Notes: generated by a model not told the origin, from the letters alone. 64,000 bases of DNA from Mucilaginibacter sp. PPCGB 2223 (GCF_001705515.1 NZ_MDJS01000003.1:496001-560000); one strand, 5' to 3'; numbered from the stretch's first letter, positions 54,078 to 62,513 are shown. Numbers and translations: made by a program.

Positions 54078-55891
54078 ACCGCATCAACATCAATACCTAT
54101 TTGCCTGAGCAGTAATGACGCATTAAAGGTTTTACACTCGCCATGTTTGATCTTATAGTCAAACAGCATTTCGCCGTCAATCACCTGGATATCGAAGTAA
54201 AAATTACGAACGTACTCCGGGTATTTTTGCTCCAGTTGGGCAATCTGCAGATCGTGGGTAGCTACAAGCCCTACGCCCTTTTTGCTGATCAGTTGTTCGA
54301 TCATGGCTTTTGAGCCCTTGTATTTGTCGACAGAATTAGTGCCGCGCAGCATCTCATCGATCAAAAAATAAACCTTTTCATGACCGTCGACAGCCGCAAG
54401 CAGCATCTGCAAACGATCAAGCTCGGCTTTAAATGTTGAGGTACTTTCGTTGAGCGAATCTTTAATACGCATATAGCTGATAATGGTCATTACCGATACG
54501 TTCATGCTTCGTGCACAAACGGGTGCACCGCACAACGCCAGTACAGTATTGATGCCCAGGGTACGCAAGAAAGTACTTTTGCCGGCCATGTTCGAGCCGG
54601 TGATGATATCGATCTTCAGCTCATTATTCAGTTCAAAATCATTATCGACACGATTTTTGCTATTGATCAACGGGTGTGCTATGCTTTGCGCAGATAAGGT
54701 ATAACCGTCGCCATCGGCAATTTCCGGATAGCACCAATCCGGATAATTGATGGCCAGGCTACTCAAACTTAATAAAGCCTCAATTTCGGCCAACACCCCA
54801 AAAGCCTGCTCCAGGTTTTGCCTGTTGCTGTGTTTCCATTTTTCGATTGCAATGATCTGGCGGATATCCCACAGAAAAAACACATTCAAAAAAATGCCGA
54901 TGATAATATTGAGATGATAATTAAGCTTTTCGATCAATCGCGACAGTTGTTTGATCTGTACCGAGGTGCTCCCCAACTGTTCGCTTTTAATTGTACCGGC
55001 AAGGTCAATAAGATATTTCGATTGCCATTGTCCATCTTCAATTTTCGCGAAGATATCGGCGTACATACCCAGCACCCTACCTATCTTACCGGCTATCGTA
55101 TCGGTTTTTTTGATGTATTTACCCCTTGAAGATACCAATCCGATATTAATCAACCCCAACCCTATAGCAGCTTTATCGAAAGGCGAATAAAAATATCCGG
55201 CGATCATTAGCAATACCAATAAAAAAGGCGCAATCTTACAATAAACAACGAGCCATTTTTCGCCCGGCATATCGATGGGCAGGCGCAGATAGGATGACAG
55301 CTGCCTGATCTGATCTTTATCCTGCTTCATCGCAAAAAGTACTGCCGCCTGGAAATCTGTTTTCCAGGATGATTTGCCGGATAACTCTTTTACTGCCTGC
55401 TGGCGTTGCAGTATCGCTTCTTTATCAGCCGCCGAGCTTAGCCAGTCTGCCAGTTTACTGTTGCCATCTGCTGTAGCGCAGCGGTTAATTAACTGAAAAA
55501 GTGAAGCTTGACCGAAGATATCCAGATCGGAAGTGTAATAATGTTTTTCATCTGCGAAAGCGGCGCCGTTATCGTAGAGGTTGCCGCGATTCAGGATACT
55601 ATCGATTTCATTTTCGTTTACTCTTTTCAGGTTTTCAAAGTATTCGCGCTGAGCTTCGAAAACACTCTGCCGTTGTACCAGCCAGGCGAAACTCCCGCCA
55701 AGAACAACAAAGGATACTGCGAAAATCAGGTAGCTTTCCTGTTTAACTGCAAAAACAATAAACATTAAAAACAGCAGAAATACGCCCAGCCTGATAAACG
55801 AGTAAATATTGACAAGCCTTTTAAACCTATCTGCTTCGCTTTGAGCCGACGCTTTGGCAAGGGCATAATTTTGTAGGATATCGTCGTTCAT
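54074..55891 (-). CDS. Membrane-anchored MutS-like ATPase, 605 aa
   Basis: From MNDDILQNYALAKAS the protein has two N-terminal membrane helices (about residues 30-75). A further hydrophobic segment lies in the middle, and the protein ends with a MutS domain V ATPase: Walker A GSNMAGKSTFLRTLG, Walker B YFLIDEMLRGTNSVDKYKGS and a following GLVATHDLQIA. The mismatch-binding domain I with its FxE motif is absent, so this is not the mismatch-repair MutS. Such MutS-related proteins are common in Bacteroidota and their job is unknown. The start at 55891 fits the helix; an extension to 55984 would overlap the divergent rlmH promoter region. Confidence 0.85.
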   Translation of the reverse strand: MNDDILQNYALAKASAQSEADRFKRLVNIYSFIRLGVFLLFLMFIVFAVKQESYLIFAVSFVVLGGSFAWLVQRQSVFEAQREYFENLKRVNENEIDSILNRGNLYDNGAAFADEKHYYTSDLDIFGQASLFQLINRCATADGNSKLADWLSSAADKEAILQRQQAVKELSGKSSWKTDFQAAVLFAMKQDKDQIRQLSSYLRLPIDMPGEKWLVVYCKIAPFLLVLLMIAGYFYSPFDKAAIGLGLINIGLVSSRGKYIKKTDTIAGKIGRVLGMYADIFAKIEDGQWQSKYLIDLAGTIKSEQLGSTSVQIKQLSRLIEKLNYHLNIIIGIFLNVFFLWDIRQIIAIEKWKHSNRQNLEQAFGVLAEIEALLSLSSLAINYPDWCYPEIADGDGYTLSAQSIAHPLINSKNRVDNDFELNNELKIDIITGSNMAGKSTFLRTLGINTVLALCGAPVCARSMNVSVMTIISYMRIKDSLNESTSTFKAELDRLQMLLAAVDGHEKVYFLIDEMLRGTNSVDKYKGSKAMIEQLISKKGVGLVATHDLQIAQLEQKYPEYVRNFYFDIQVIDGEMLFDYKIKHGECKTFNASLLLRQIGIDVDAV

Positions 55892-55955
55892 TTCAAAGCA
55901 AATTAATCGAAAATTGATCGCTTTATCGGCATATATTCGTTCTTTTGTTTTAATA

Positions 55956-56429
55956 ATGAAGATCACGCTCCTCGCTATCGGCAAAACCGAAGACAGCTAT
56001 TTAAAAGATGGCATCGGCAAATACCTGTCGAGGTTAAAGCATTATATTAAGTTTGAGATAGTCGAAGTCCCTGAATTAAAAAACACCAAGGCCCTGAGCC
56101 AGGAACAGCAAAAAGCTAAAGAAGCCGAGCTTATCTTTAAAAATACCGCAACTACCGATCACCTTATCTTGCTGGATGAGCAAGGCGCAGAAATGACCTC
56201 GGTACAGTTTTCGGTGATGCTCAATAAAAAGATGATCGGCTCGGTGCAGAATTTGGTGTTTATTATCGGCGGGCCCTACGGCTTTGATGATAGCGTTTAC
56301 AAACGCGCCAACGATAAGCTTTCGCTTTCGCGGATGACGTTTTCGCATCAGATGGTGCGCCTGTTTTTTGTAGAGCAGGTTTACCGCGCCTTCACTATTT
56401 TAAAAGGCGAGCCCTACCATCATCAATAA
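55956..56429 (+). CDS. rlmH: RlmH, 23S rRNA pseudouridine-1915 N3-methyltransferase, 157 aa
   Basis: It is a complete SPOUT methyltransferase: MKITLLAIGKTEDSYLKDGI at the start, LILLDEQGAEMTSVQFS, the knot segment FIIGGPYGFDDSV and the conserved end LSRMTFSHQMVRLFFVEQVYRAFTILKGEPYHH (spread over the last 35 residues). It methylates pseudouridine 1915 in helix 69 of the large ribosomal subunit using S-adenosylmethionine. The ATG at 55956 matches the family start and length. It is divergent from the MutS-like gene with a 64-base gap. Confidence 0.96.
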   Translation: MKITLLAIGKTEDSYLKDGIGKYLSRLKHYIKFEIVEVPELKNTKALSQEQQKAKEAELIFKNTATTDHLILLDEQGAEMTSVQFSVMLNKKMIGSVQNLVFIIGGPYGFDDSVYKRANDKLSLSRMTFSHQMVRLFFVEQVYRAFTILKGEPYHHQ

Positions 56430-56469
56430 CATTGATACACAATTAATACGGCTTTAACGCTTTTAGCGT

Positions 56470-56477
56470 TATCTTTG
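56470..56477 (+). promoter_or_regulatory. -7 box of the CDF exporter gene, leaderless
   Basis: TATCTTTG is a perfect TAnnTTTG match and ends 4 bases before the ATG at 56482. The transcript is therefore expected to start at or next to the start codon. Confidence 0.55.
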
Positions 56478-56481
56478 CACT

Positions 56482-57426
56482 ATGGGACACGACCACAGCC
56501 ACCATCACCACCATGGCCACGGCCATCATCATCACGATCATGCACCGAAGATCGATCATATCAATACGGCGTTCGTTATCGGCATCATTTTAAACTCAGC
56601 CTTTGTCATCATCGAGGTGATAACAGGTATTGTAACCCATTCGTTATCGCTGCTAACCGATGCCGGCCACAACCTGAGCGATGTGGCTGCTTTGGCGCTG
56701 GCGCTGCTGGCATTTAAGCTTACCAGAGTTGCCTCGAACAAACAATATACTTACGGTTATAAAAGCTCAACCATTATTGTTTCCCTGTTGAACGCTTTTG
56801 TACTGATAGTGGGTATCGGTTTTATTATATATGAAGCCGTGATGCGTTTTATCAACCCTGCTCCAAGCATTGCGGGCGATACTATTGCCTGGGTAGCTTT
56901 TGTCGGCATTGGCGTTAACGCTTTAACAGCATGGCTTTTTACCCGCGATAAGGATGGAAAAAAAGACCTGAACGTAAAAGGCGCTTACATTCACATGGCG
57001 GTAGACGCCATTGTATCATTCGGTGTGGTTATATCGGGTGTTATTATCTACTTTACGCATTTATACTGGATAGACAGCGTAGTGAGTTTGATCATCGCCG
57101 TAGTGATCTTAAAAGGCACCTGGAGCCTGCTGCAGGATAGCCTGCGCCTGGCTATGGACGGCGTACCAAAGGAAATGAACCTCGAAAAGATCAAAGCCGA
57201 ACTGATGAAAGTAAAAGGCGTTACCGATGTGCACCACATGCACGTTTGGGCCTTAAGCACTACCGAAAACGCATTGACCGCGCATTTGGTTATCGACCAG
57301 GACCACATTTCGACCTTCGATAATATGAAGCACGACCTGCGCCACCGATTAGAGCATCTTGAAATAACCCACAGTACCTTTGAGCCGGAGCTGAGCAGTG
57401 TTAAATGCGAACAGGTGGACTGTTAA
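56482..57426 (+). CDS. Cation diffusion facilitator (ZitB/CzcD-type metal exporter), 314 aa
   Basis: The N-terminal 25 residues are strikingly histidine-rich (HDHSHHHHHGHGHHHHDH) and are likely a metal-collecting cytoplasmic tail. Six membrane helices follow. The transport-site motifs LLTDAGHNLSDVAAL in helix 2 and YIHMAVDAIVSFGVV in helix 5 have the HxxxD and HxxxD pairs of zinc-specific members. The cytoplasmic C-terminal domain (VTDVHHMHVWALSTTENALTAHL) is also present. It exchanges zinc or a similar cation for protons across the inner membrane. Length is typical. Confidence 0.94.
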   Translation: MGHDHSHHHHHGHGHHHHDHAPKIDHINTAFVIGIILNSAFVIIEVITGIVTHSLSLLTDAGHNLSDVAALALALLAFKLTRVASNKQYTYGYKSSTIIVSLLNAFVLIVGIGFIIYEAVMRFINPAPSIAGDTIAWVAFVGIGVNALTAWLFTRDKDGKKDLNVKGAYIHMAVDAIVSFGVVISGVIIYFTHLYWIDSVVSLIIAVVILKGTWSLLQDSLRLAMDGVPKEMNLEKIKAELMKVKGVTDVHHMHVWALSTTENALTAHLVIDQDHISTFDNMKHDLRHRLEHLEITHSTFEPELSSVKCEQVDC

Positions 57427-57450
57427 TTCAAAACGCTTATCGCTTTCATA

Positions 57451-57561
57451 AACCCCTTCCTACACCTTCCCCAAGGAAGGAATCGCACAGGCCAGCGCTT
57501 CTTTTTCAATTCCCTCCCATGGGGAGGGGTGTGATGGGCCGTGACGTGGCAGGGAGGGGTT
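57451..57561. repeat. GGGAGGG-type repeat element, left copy (111 bp)
   Basis: It begins AACCCCTTCCTACACCTTCC and ends GGCAGGGAGGGGTT. The outer 11 bases are inverted repeats with one mismatch. Inside lies a near-palindrome CCCTCCCATGGGGAGGG. Its first 60 bases match the right copy at 58028 in the same orientation. It ends 3 bases before the stop codon of the DUF559 gene. Confidence 0.8.
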
Positions 57562-57564
57562 AAA

Positions 57565-57990
57565 CTATGTATTCAACAAAGTACGATCAAACCCCTTCGG
57601 TAATTTAATATCCGATTCCTTTCTAACTATTGATAAAACTGTATCTCCCAATGTCCGGAGTACATTTATCAGATCATATTTAACTTCGGCTTCGCTAAAG
57701 CGGATAAACCTTACGCCTAAACTCTCCAGCTTTAATTGTCTTTTTTCGTCTTTTATAAATGCCTTCTCATTATTATGAGACATTCCGTCTATCTCGATAG
57801 CCAACATCAACTCTTTACAGTAAAAATCTACGATATAGTTATCGATACATCTTTGGCGGTCAAAGTCAAAACCCCATAACTTATCCGATTTCAATTCATT
57901 CCAGAGTAATACTTCACCAAAGGTCATATCCTTACGAAGTTTACGTGCAAGTGCTTTCAGTTCGGGATTGTACGGGATAATTTTAGCCAT
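57565..57990 (-). CDS. DUF559 (Vsr/PD-(D/E)XK-like) endonuclease-domain protein, 141 aa
   Basis: The start is MAKIIPYNPELKALARKLRK at 57990. The longer frame to 58065 reads into repeat DNA and is rejected. Blocks TFGEVLLWNELKSDKLWGFDFDRQRCIDNYIVDFYCKELMLAIEIDG (spread about 23-70), KDEKRQLKLESLGVRFIRF and EVKYDLINVLRTL fit DUF559. The D of YIVDFYC, E of AIEIDG and R of RFIRF are the expected nuclease-core residues. The family is related to Vsr mismatch endonucleases, but no function has been proved that I know of. The gene is bracketed by two copies of a GGGAGGG repeat, which suggests it travels with or acts on that repeat. Confidence 0.85.
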   Translation of the reverse strand: MAKIIPYNPELKALARKLRKDMTFGEVLLWNELKSDKLWGFDFDRQRCIDNYIVDFYCKELMLAIEIDGMSHNNEKAFIKDEKRQLKLESLGVRFIRFSEAEVKYDLINVLRTLGDTVLSIVRKESDIKLPKGFDRTLLNT

Positions 57991-58027
57991 TTTGTTTATG
58001 AATGGTTTTTCACCTGTATATCTTAGA

Positions 58028-58094
58028 AACCCCTCCCTACACCCTCCCAAGGGAGGGAATCGCACATGTCCTTTGCTTCTTTGACTTTTTAATT
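58028..58094. repeat. GGGAGGG-type repeat element, right copy (partial)
   Basis: It begins AACCCCTCCCTACACCCTCC and includes the perfect hairpin CCCTCCC-AA-GGGAGGG (58042-58057). It continues with GAATCGCACA and CTTTGCTTCTTTGAC, matching the first half of the left copy in order. The second half is absent; the acyl-CoA carboxylase stop follows at 58101. Confidence 0.8.
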
Positions 58095-58100
58095 TCGACT

Positions 58101-59642
58101 TTACAAAGGAATATTCCCGTGCTTCTTCCTCGGGTTATTTACTACTTTATTTTCGAGCATTTTAAACGCCTGTATCAGTTTAGCGCGGGTATCGGCCGGT
58201 TCGATCACCTCGTCGATAAAGCCGCGCTCGGCAGCGCGGTATGGGTTGGCAAAGATATCGGCATATTGCTGCTCCATCTCTTTCCATTTGGCTTCCGGGT
58301 CGGGTGCGCTGGTGATCTCGCGCTTAAAGATAATTTCGGCAGCGCCTTTGGCGCCCATCACAGCTATCTCGGCACTTGGCCAGGCGTAGTTCATATCGGC
58401 CCCGATGTGTTTGGAGTTCATCACATCGTAAGCGCCACCGTAGGCTTTACGGGTAATTACCGTAACACGCGGAACGGTAGCTTCGCTAAAAGCATATAGC
58501 AATTTGGCCCCGTTGGTAATGATGGCGTTCCACTCCTGGTCGGTGCCCGGCAAAAAGCCCGGTACGTCTTCAAACACTAATAAGGGGATGTTAAAACAAT
58601 CGCAGAAGCGGATAAACCTCGCCCCTTTTTTGGATGAGTTGATATCCAGCACACCGGCTAAAAATGCCGGCTGGTTGGCTACGATACCAATGCTGCGGCC
58701 TGCCAATCGCGCAAAGCCAACTACGATATTTTCGGCATAGTCTTTATGTACTTCAAGGAATGAGCCATCGTCAATCACCTCGTCGATCACTTCGCGGATA
58801 TCGTAAGGCTGCGATACATTTTCGGGCAAAATGTCGTTCAGTTTTGCGCGTTTTTCGTCACCAGCTTCGTAAGGCAGTATCGGCGCCTTTTCCTCGCAAT
58901 TTTGCGGGATATAGCTCAACAGTTTTTTGATGTGCCGAATGGCTGCAATCTCGTTGGCGCAGGCAAAATGCGTCACGCCCGATTTGCTGGCATGGGTTTG
59001 CGCACCGCCAAGTTCTTCGCTGGTTACGATCTCGTGGGTAACGGTTTTTACCACGTTGGGCCCGGTAACAAACATATACGAGGTATGCTCCACCATCAAA
59101 ATAAAATCGGTAATGGCGGGCGAATACACCGCCCCACCGGCGCAGGGCCCCATAATGGCCGATATTTGCGGGATGACGCCGCTTGCCATGGTATTGCGGT
59201 AAAAGATATCGGCGTAGCCGCCCAAGGATACTACCCCCTCCTGTATACGGGCACCGCCCGAGTCGTTCAAACCTACAACCGGTGCTCCGTTCTTCATGGC
59301 CAGATCCATAATCTTGCAGATCTTTTCGGCATGGGTTTCGGATAGTGAGCCCCCAAAGACTGTAAAATCCTGCGAAAAAACATATACCAGCTTGCCGTTA
59401 ATGGTGCCATAACCGGTAACCACGCCATCGCCCGGATATTTTTCTTTCTCCATGCCAAAATCGGTCGACCGGTGCGATACCAGCATCCCGATTTCCTGGA
59501 AAGAGCCTTCGTCCAATAAAAAATGTAAACGCTCGCGCGCCGTTAATTTGCCTTTTTTATGCTGACTTTCGATGCGGTGCTTACCGCCGCCTAAATATGC
59601 CTGTTCTTGTTTTTGCCTTAGGGTATCCAGTTTTTTATCCAC
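58101..59642 (-). CDS. Acyl-CoA carboxylase beta subunit (carboxyltransferase, propionyl-CoA type), 513 aa
   Basis: The start codon is GTG; VDKKLDTLRQKQEQAYLGGGKHRI aligns with the usual family start, and no ATG nearby does. Crotonase-like halves are clear: LNDSGGARIQEGVVSLGGYADIF, GPCAGGAVYSPAITDF, FEDVPGFLPGTDQEW, TRKAYGGAYDVM and WPSAEIAVMGAKGAAEI. It transfers carboxyl groups from biotin to propionyl- or methylmalonyl-type CoA substrates. The matching biotin carboxylase/carrier subunit is not in the window, so it must be encoded elsewhere or beyond. Length is normal. Confidence 0.95.
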   Translation of the reverse strand: MDKKLDTLRQKQEQAYLGGGKHRIESQHKKGKLTARERLHFLLDEGSFQEIGMLVSHRSTDFGMEKEKYPGDGVVTGYGTINGKLVYVFSQDFTVFGGSLSETHAEKICKIMDLAMKNGAPVVGLNDSGGARIQEGVVSLGGYADIFYRNTMASGVIPQISAIMGPCAGGAVYSPAITDFILMVEHTSYMFVTGPNVVKTVTHEIVTSEELGGAQTHASKSGVTHFACANEIAAIRHIKKLLSYIPQNCEEKAPILPYEAGDEKRAKLNDILPENVSQPYDIREVIDEVIDDGSFLEVHKDYAENIVVGFARLAGRSIGIVANQPAFLAGVLDINSSKKGARFIRFCDCFNIPLLVFEDVPGFLPGTDQEWNAIITNGAKLLYAFSEATVPRVTVITRKAYGGAYDVMNSKHIGADMNYAWPSAEIAVMGAKGAAEIIFKREITSAPDPEAKWKEMEQQYADIFANPYRAAERGFIDEVIEPADTRAKLIQAFKMLENKVVNNPRKKHGNIPL

Positions 59643-59740
59643 AACGTAGGTTTTATAATTTGTTAGTGGGTTAAAAATATGAATTATATACTAATTCTGT
59701 CATTAGTAGCGGCGCCTAATAAATTATTGCTTATATTATC

Positions 59741-59748
59741 TAAATTTG
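59741..59748 (+). promoter_or_regulatory. -7 box of the carbonic anhydrase gene
   Basis: TAAATTTG fits TAnnTTTG and gives a short leader to the ATG at 59784. No TTTG was found at the -33 position, so confidence is moderate. Confidence 0.5.
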
Positions 59749-59783
59749 CGGCTATAATGGTTTTATCATAATTAACTTACCCT

Positions 59784-60449
59784 ATGTGCGCAATAAAAGA
59801 TGATGCCCCTTCGTCAGAACTTTCTCTTTACGAACAACTGTTAGCGGGTAACCGCGCCTTTGTTAAAGAAACACTCGAAAAAGACCCATTATATTTTGAA
59901 ACGCTTGCCAAGGGCCAAAAACCACCTGTTTTATGGATAGGCTGTGCAGATAGCCGTGTGCCCGCCAACCAGATAACACATACCAAGCCGGGCGAAGTGT
60001 TTGTGCACCGCAATATTGCCAATATGGTGGTGCACTCGGATATGAATATGCTGTCGGTGCTGGATTATGCCGTTAATATTTTGGAAGTGCAGCATGTTAT
60101 AGTTTGCGGGCACTATGGCTGTGGCGGTGTTATTGCTGCCCTGGGCAATGTAGAAAACGGTATTGTTGACAACTGGCTGCGCCACATTAAGGATGTTTAC
60201 CGCTTGCACGCGGTCGAACTGGACGCTATAACCGACGAAAAGCAGAAAGCCGACCGCCTGGTTGAGCTGAACGTGATAGAGAATGTTAACAATTTAACGG
60301 CTACGTCGATTGTACAAAAAGCCTGGAAGAATGGCAAAAACCTGCATGTGCACGGTTGGGTTTACACTTTAAACACAGGTTTTATTAAAGACCTGAAAGT
60401 GAGCTTCAGCAATAACAGCAATGTTGACGCGGTATTTAAGATCAAGTAA
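59784..60449 (+). CDS. can: Beta-class carbonic anhydrase, 221 aa
   Basis: The zinc ligands are visible as C54 with the D56/R58 dyad in GCADSRVP and H110/C113 in VCGHYGCGGV. The blocks GEVFVHRNIANMV and VHGWVYTLNTG are also typical. It interconverts carbon dioxide and bicarbonate in the cytoplasm and so can supply bicarbonate to carboxylases such as the neighbouring divergent acyl-CoA carboxylase. Length and start agree with the family. Confidence 0.96.
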   Translation: MCAIKDDAPSSELSLYEQLLAGNRAFVKETLEKDPLYFETLAKGQKPPVLWIGCADSRVPANQITHTKPGEVFVHRNIANMVVHSDMNMLSVLDYAVNILEVQHVIVCGHYGCGGVIAALGNVENGIVDNWLRHIKDVYRLHAVELDAITDEKQKADRLVELNVIENVNNLTATSIVQKAWKNGKNLHVHGWVYTLNTGFIKDLKVSFSNNSNVDAVFKIK

Positions 60450-60544
60450 GGTGTTTGATTAAGGTTGCAAAAGCGTGTGTCTGGAGATATGATTTTTTTT
60501 AATTTGAAAAGTCAATTTTTAAGAACAAATAGAAATATCGCTTA

Positions 60545-60650
60545 GGGCGTTGCCTGCGGCCGGGCTTTCCGCTCATACTGCGCAGGCATTAACCCATGGC
60601 CGGTATCCCTGTCTGCCGGCAGGCAGGCGCTGCTATCCCTCGCGGGCATG
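60545..60650. repeat. Dispersed repeat, family B, copy 1
   Basis: It contains CTCATACTGCGCAGGCATTA followed by GGCCGGTATCCCTGTCTGCC and GGCAGGCAGGCGCTGCTATC. The last 43 bases match, in inverted orientation and with two differences, the copy at the right end of the window. The segment CTGCCGGCAG is itself a palindrome. Confidence 0.8.
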
Positions 60651-60661
60651 GTAAATAAAAA

Positions 60662-60762
60662 GCGTCATTGCGAGCGGTAGCGTGGCAATCTCTGCATAGG
60701 ATAATCGATGTTTACAATCGGACCTGTATAGTATAGAAATTGCTACGTGCCTCGCAATGACG
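60662..60762. repeat. Dispersed hairpin repeat, family A, copy 4
   Basis: The left end is GCGTCATTGCGAGCGGTAGC and the right end GTGCCTCGCAATGACG, with an inverted layout. The interior CTCTGCATAGGATAATCGAT and CGGACCTGTATAGTATAG matches the copy at 41455-41609. Confidence 0.85.
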
Positions 60763-60780
60763 CCCGGAGAAGTACCGCCC

Positions 60781-62418
60781 TTACAACTCCTTATCCAAAA
60801 ACGGATAACGATAGCTTTTCGGCGGGTCGAAAGTTTCTTTGATCGTCCGCGGCGAAACCCAGCGCAGCAGGTTGATCATCGAGCCAGCCTTATCATTAGT
60901 ACCTGAGCCGCGCGCGCCACCAAATGGCTGCTGGCCAACTACGGCGCCTGTTGGTTTATCGTTCACATAAAAATTACCGGCAGCATTGCGTAAAGCGTGC
61001 GTAGCTTGAGCAACAGCATACCTGTCCTGTGCAATGATACACCCGGTTAAGGCGTAGATGGAAGTTTTATCGATGATGGTTAAGATCTCATCAAAATCTT
61101 GATCATCATAGATATAAACCGTCAGCACGGGACCAAACAACTCTTCGCACATGGTTACATAGTACGGGTCGGTAGTTACGATAACAGTTGGATCAATAAA
61201 CCAGCCCTTGGTTTTATCATAAGTTCCGCCGGCGATGATCTCGACCGATTTATCCTTTTTAGCGTTATCGATGTATTTGGTGATCTTGTTGAACGAGCGC
61301 TCGTCGATAACCGCGTTAACAAAATTCTCAAAATCTTCGGGCGGGCCAACTTTAATGGTGGCCAGCTCTGCTAAAAACTGTTCTTTCAATTTAGGCCAAA
61401 TCGATTTTGGCAGGTATGCGCGCGATGCCGCAGAGCATTTTTGCCCCTGGTATTCAAACGCACCACGGATCAGGGCGGCGGTGAGCACATCAATATTGGC
61501 GCTGTTGTGCGCCAGTACAAAGTCTTTACCGCCGGTTTCGCCAACGATACGCGGGTAGGTTTTAAATTTATGGATATTGGTACCGATAGTTTGCCAGATG
61601 TTTTGGAACACGCCGGTGGAGCCGGTGAAATGGATGCCCGCAAAATCGGGGTGGTTAAAGATGATATCGCCGGCCATCGGGCCATCAACATAGATGAGGT
61701 TGATGACACCCGGAGGTACGCCTGCTTCTAAGAAAGTTTCCATCAGCACATTGGCAGCATAGATCTGGGTTGGTGCAGGCTTCCAAACCACCACGTTGCC
61801 CATCATGGCGGCCGAGGTTGGCAGGTTACCGGCTATAGCGGTAAAGTTGAAAGGCGTTATGGCAAACACAAACCCTTCCAGCGGACGGTGCTCAACCCTG
61901 TTCCAGATACCTTTTGGCGATACAGGTGGTTGCTGCGCGTAAATTTCGCTCATGTAAGCCACGTTGAAACGCAGGAAATCGACCATCTCGCAGGCGGCGT
62001 CAATTTCGGCCTGGTAAGCGTTTTTGCCCTGGCCCAGCATGGTAGCTGCGTTTATTTTGGCGCGGTACGGGCCCGACAGTAATTCGGCAGCTTTCAGAAA
62101 TATCGCGGCACGCTCTTCCCAGGGCAGGTTTTCCCAGGCAGCTTTGGCAGCCAGGGCAGCATCGATGGCAGCATGTACATGGCTCGCATCGCCTTCGTGA
62201 TAGGTAGCCAGTAAATGCTGGTGATCATGCGGCGGGCGGATCTCGGCTTTTTTGCCGGTGCGCACCAGCTTGTCGCCGATGTACATGGGTATATCGGTAA
62301 CTTTTGAACGGCCGTCGGCCAATGCGGCTTTAAGCGCGGCGCGCTCCACGCTGCGCGGGCCGTAGTTTAATACCGGCTCGTTTTGTGGTACGGGGGTGTT
62401 AAAAAATCCTTTGGTCAT
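60781..62418 (-). CDS. pruA: 1-pyrroline-5-carboxylate (glutamate semialdehyde) dehydrogenase, 545 aa
   Basis: The aldehyde dehydrogenase fold is complete, with the general base E294 in RIVGETGGKDF and the catalytic C328 in EYQGQKCSAASRAY. The NAD-binding blocks ITPFNFTAIAGNLP and HFTGSTGVF are present. The C-terminal QQPFGGARGSGTNDKAGS is typical of the group 1 enzymes. It oxidises glutamate semialdehyde to glutamate, the second step of proline breakdown. It is a separate single-function enzyme; no proline dehydrogenase gene is in the window. A TATCTTTG box lies just upstream (62442-62449). Confidence 0.96.
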   Translation of the reverse strand: MTKGFFNTPVPQNEPVLNYGPRSVERAALKAALADGRSKVTDIPMYIGDKLVRTGKKAEIRPPHDHQHLLATYHEGDASHVHAAIDAALAAKAAWENLPWEERAAIFLKAAELLSGPYRAKINAATMLGQGKNAYQAEIDAACEMVDFLRFNVAYMSEIYAQQPPVSPKGIWNRVEHRPLEGFVFAITPFNFTAIAGNLPTSAAMMGNVVVWKPAPTQIYAANVLMETFLEAGVPPGVINLIYVDGPMAGDIIFNHPDFAGIHFTGSTGVFQNIWQTIGTNIHKFKTYPRIVGETGGKDFVLAHNSANIDVLTAALIRGAFEYQGQKCSAASRAYLPKSIWPKLKEQFLAELATIKVGPPEDFENFVNAVIDERSFNKITKYIDNAKKDKSVEIIAGGTYDKTKGWFIDPTVIVTTDPYYVTMCEELFGPVLTVYIYDDQDFDEILTIIDKTSIYALTGCIIAQDRYAVAQATHALRNAAGNFYVNDKPTGAVVGQQPFGGARGSGTNDKAGSMINLLRWVSPRTIKETFDPPKSYRYPFLDKEL

Positions 62419-62441
62419 ATTTAGTCAGTTAAACTATGGCG

Positions 62442-62449
62442 CAAAGATA
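62442..62449 (-). promoter_or_regulatory. pruA -7 box
   Basis: On the minus strand the sequence is TATCTTTG, an exact TAnnTTTG match, 23 bases before the start codon. A -33 TTTG is not seen. Confidence 0.5.
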
Positions 62450-62458
62450 AGGTTTTAC

Positions 62459-62513
62459 CGGATGTGCGAATGTGCCGATACATAAATGTGCAAATGATAT
62501 GACAATGTGCAGA
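62459..62513. repeat. ATGTGC word repeats after the four-cysteine gene
   Basis: The words GATGTGCGAATGTGCC, AAATGTGCAAATG and CAATGTGCAG follow one another, the same word as in the hairpin at 45293-45347, 17 kb away. They lie between the 62514 stop and the pruA promoter. Confidence 0.55.

Larger units (their letters stand above)
60450..60780. other. Gene-free region packed with two repeat families
   Basis: These 331 bases between convergent genes carry no gene. About 90 AT-rich bases come first, then a family B repeat (60545-60650) and a family A hairpin repeat (60662-60762), leaving almost no unique sequence before the P5C dehydrogenase stop. Confidence 0.75.

Noticed and set aside
57991..58065. 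25-codon N-terminal extension of the DUF559 gene
   Set aside because: It reads through the GGGAGGG repeat; family members begin near MAKIIPYNPELK, so the start at 57990 is preferred.
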